Below are positions 61,701 to 64,000 of a DNA stretch of 64,000 bases, piece by piece. Made by a program: the position numbers and the translations under genes. The notes under the pieces were generated by a model. That model did not search any database and was not told the origin of the DNA. It was given only the letters and a program-made list of their open reading frames with translations. Numbering within the stretch: the stretch's first letter is position 1; each line of letters opens with the position of its first letter. This stretch comes from Paradesulfitobacterium ferrireducens (lineage in GTDB: Bacteria > Bacillota > Desulfitobacteriia > Desulfitobacteriales > Desulfitobacteriaceae): assembly GCF_017310645.1 (NCBI RefSeq), contig NZ_JAFLRH010000024.1:1-64000 (forward strand). The letters are read 5' to 3'.

Positions 61701-64000
61701 CCCCTACTTTAGAAGTAGGGGTATTCTGCTACCGTCGCACCCCTCGCGGGTGCGTGGATTGAAACCAATAACAGAGAAACCAAGTTTGAAACTATGCAAC
61801 GTCGCACCCCTCGCGGGTGCGTGGATTGAAACTTGCTAAAGAAGGTTAAATGTTCCTGCAAGCATTTCGTCGCACCCCTCGCGGGTGCGTGGATTGAAAC
61901 AATAACCGACCGTGCAGGGTGTGTTCCCTGCTCAGTCGCACCCCTCGCGGGTGCGTGGATTGAAACTGAGCATATAAGGCTTGATTTTTTCGTGAAGCTC
62001 ATGTCGCACCCCTCGCGGGTGCGTGGATTGAAACAAGGGATGGTTGTTGAGTGTAACAAAAATTGTAAAGTCGCACCCCTCGCGGGTGCGTGGATTGAAA
62101 CAGTATGCCCCTGCAGCTCACAGAACATAGTATTTTGTCGCACCCCTCGCGGGTGCGTGGATTGAAACTGCAAGGAAGGTAATATTATGAAAATAGGCTA
62201 CGAGTCGCACCCCTCGCGGGTGCGTGGATTGAAACACCATGAACATATACATAAATATACAAATAAATGCAGTCGCACCCCTCGCGGGTGCGTGGATTGA
62301 AACAAGAAGTTTTGTTATCTTTTCGTCGAAAGTTTGGGTCGCACCCCTCGCGGGTGCGTGGATTGAAACGCCATGTAGCCAACTACCTATTCCATAGATA
62401 ATTGTCGCACCCCTCGCGGGTGCGTGGATTGAAACCCCAAAGTAAAGTATTATAGTTTTTATCTCCTAAGTCGCACCCCTCGCGGGTGCGTGGATTGAAA
62501 CCGGCTCCCTATGATGCAGTGGCCATGATCGAGAAAGTCGCACCCCTCGCGGGTGCGTGGATTGAAACTTCAAGCACTCTTACGGTTTCCGACCAATGAG
62601 AGGTCGCACCCCTCGCGGGTGCGTGGATTGAAACTCTTGATGACACCGATTTTCTACCTCTTGCCGTTGGTCGCACCCCTCGCGGGTGCGTGGATTGAAA
62701 CTTCTAAGAAGATATGGATTATAGTTGTCCAGTCCGTCGCACCCCTCGCGGGTGCGTGGATTGAAACTTCCCAAAACTAAAGGAGGTGAGGACCATGCCA
62801 GGGTCGCACCCCTCGCGGGTGCGTGGATTGAAACTTCCAGTCCTCACCCTTGTCGATCGTAGTAGTGACAGTCGCACCCCTCGCGGGTGCGTGGATTGAA
62901 ACAGGCCCAAATCCAAATTAACAAGAACAAAATGAGGAGGTCGCACCCCTCGCGGGTGCGTGGATTGAAACTCTCAGCAGAGGCCTATAGCAAACACGGC
63001 CTTAAGTCGCACCCCTCGCGGGTGCGTGGATTGAAACTGGGAAAAACGGCTCCTGGATGTAGTCAGAGACAAGGTCGCACCCCTCGCGGGTGCGTGGATT
63101 GAAACGTACAGCCAGGTGGCATGATAATGTCTCAGATCGTGGTCGCACCCCTCGCGGGTGCGTGGATTGAAACACATCAATTCTATCTATAGTGCATTTC
63201 ATATAAGCGTCGCACCCCTCGCGGGTGCGTGGATTGAAACGACCAGTGATGCATTTCTAAGGGCTGTAGCACCAAAGTCGCACCCCTCGCGGGTGCGTGG
63301 ATTGAAACAACGATGTGTTTACATGCCCCGAAGCTGCAGAGAAGTCGCACCCCTCGCGGGTGCGTGGATTGAAACAACGTTCCACCGCATAAGGCTTTTG
63401 AGTATGAGTCGCACCCCCCGCGGGTGCGTGGATTGAAACACTGGCTGAAGCGTTGCCGTGGGCCATGCTTTACGTCGCACCCCCCGCGGGTGCGTGGATT
63501 GAAACCCGGTGGACAGCAGTACCTAGTCATTGACAAGGTCGCACCCCCCGCGGGTGCGTGGATTGAAACAGGAGTAGGCGGTGGAGTGACGTATTCGTAA
63601 AGTCGCACCCCCCGCGGGTGCGTGGATTGAAACTGTGATGAGCAGAACGGCTTCAGCCCGGCTCATGGTCGCACCCCCCGCGGGTGCGTGGATTGAAACG
63701 ATTTGGACTGTTGCTCCTACGTCAAAGATCGGTCGCACCCCCCGCGGGTGCGTGGATTGAAACATGTTTGAGAGCTGCTTTCCGGACTACGGCGCAGGTC
63801 GCACCCCCCGCGGGTGCGTGGATTGAAACTTGCAAGTCAGACTGTAAGCGGCGCGGCTGACCTGTCGCACCCCTCGCGGGTGCGTGGATTGAAACTCAGA
63901 TCTGGCGTAGACATTGTGACGGTGGCTGCGTCGCACCCCTCGCGGGTGCGTGGATTGAAACAAAGAATCAACCCATCATGCTATTTATCGGGTTAGGTCG
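55703..64000 (+). CRISPR. Type I-C CRISPR array, at least 124 repeats, continuing past the window edge
   Basis: The 32-base repeat begins GTCGCACCCCTCGCGGG and ends TGCGTGGATTGAAAC, the type I-C pattern; CGCACCC/GGGTGCG is its hairpin. Counting by hand gives 124 complete repeats from 55703 to 63961 and the first four bases (GTCG) of another at 63997-64000, so the array is cut by the window. Spacers are mostly 33-37 bases, with one of 58 (61409-61466). One repeat (57236-57267) has G to A in GGGTGCATGG. Seven consecutive repeats (63408-63829) have T to C at position 11 (CACCCCCCGCG). Two neighbouring spacers (60406-60440 and 60473-60507) are identical. Repeats are otherwise uniform, suggesting an active array. 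Open frames across the array on both strands are by-products of the repeat. Confidence 0.99.

Noticed and set aside
55700-64000. Many open frames of 60-240 codons on both strands across the CRISPR array, with recurring SIHAPARGAT, FQSTHPRGVR, FNPRTREGCD or SHPSRVRGLK segments
   Set aside because: They are translations of the 32-base repeat plus spacers in different frames, have no ribosome sites and are a well-known annotation artefact.

Overview
The window reads as a chromosome segment of a strictly anaerobic, spore-former-type Firmicute of the Desulfitobacterium / Desulfosporosinus / Peptococcaceae sort. This is inferred from gene content: ferredoxin-dependent 2-oxoacid oxidoreductase, a CooT-like nickel protein, a Tat-exported molybdenum reductase with an NrfD anchor, DUF2935 and YgbA-type proteins, a leucine T-box, strong GGAGG ribosome sites, and a type I-C CRISPR-Cas locus. 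No rRNA or tRNA gene was seen.

1-9 kb: two divergent iorA paralogs (the left one cut by the window edge) start a run iorA-iorB-paaK-like-leuC-like-leuD-like-leuB-like, followed by a DRE-TIM acyltransferase of the homocitrate / Re-citrate / isopropylmalate synthase type. Together these could activate an acid, carboxylate or decarboxylate it through ferredoxin, and run an aconitase-style chain elongation or a route to 2-oxoglutarate. 9-12.6 kb: an ECF cobalt/nickel transporter (cbiM-cbiQ-cbiO) flanked by a CooT-family gene and a YgbA-family gene. 12.7-15.7 kb: a self-regulated MarR / DHA2 drug-efflux pair and a DUF2935 gene.

15.9-25 kb: a sigma-54 activator with a cytoplasmic nitrate-reductase-like molybdoenzyme, then a canonical -24/-12 promoter driving usp and a three-subunit exported molybdoenzyme (Tat catalytic subunit of the NarG-like type II clade, four-cluster ferredoxin subunit, NrfD anchor). 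25-31.3 kb: HPP membrane protein with twin palindromes; a LexA-box promoter in front of a heptad-repeat coiled-coil gene; a convergent SdpI/ArsR pair with a near-perfect operator; a leucine T-box and leuA; and a multi-span membrane protein.

31.5-45.6 kb: a catabolic regulon. On the minus strand lie mmgE/prpD and acetone-carboxylase-type alpha, gamma and beta subunits. On the plus strand lie a class III CoA-transferase, acyl-CoA dehydrogenase, 3-hydroxyacyl-CoA dehydrogenase, enoyl-CoA hydratase, thiolase and an alpha/beta hydrolase. An IclR regulator sits between, and the same 16-bp palindrome lies just downstream of the -10 box of both operons.

45.6-47.2 kb is debris: the 3' end of a duplicated membrane gene, a HEPN-like pair and a broken transposase. 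47.3-55.5 kb is a complete type I-C cas set in an unusual order (cas5-cas8c-cas7-cas3-cas4-cas1-cas2), with what looks like the fossil 5' end of another cas3 fused in frame before cas4. From 55.7 kb to the end of the window runs one CRISPR array with 124 complete repeats counted by hand and a further partial one at the edge. It has a block of seven variant repeats, one duplicated spacer and one 58-nt spacer.
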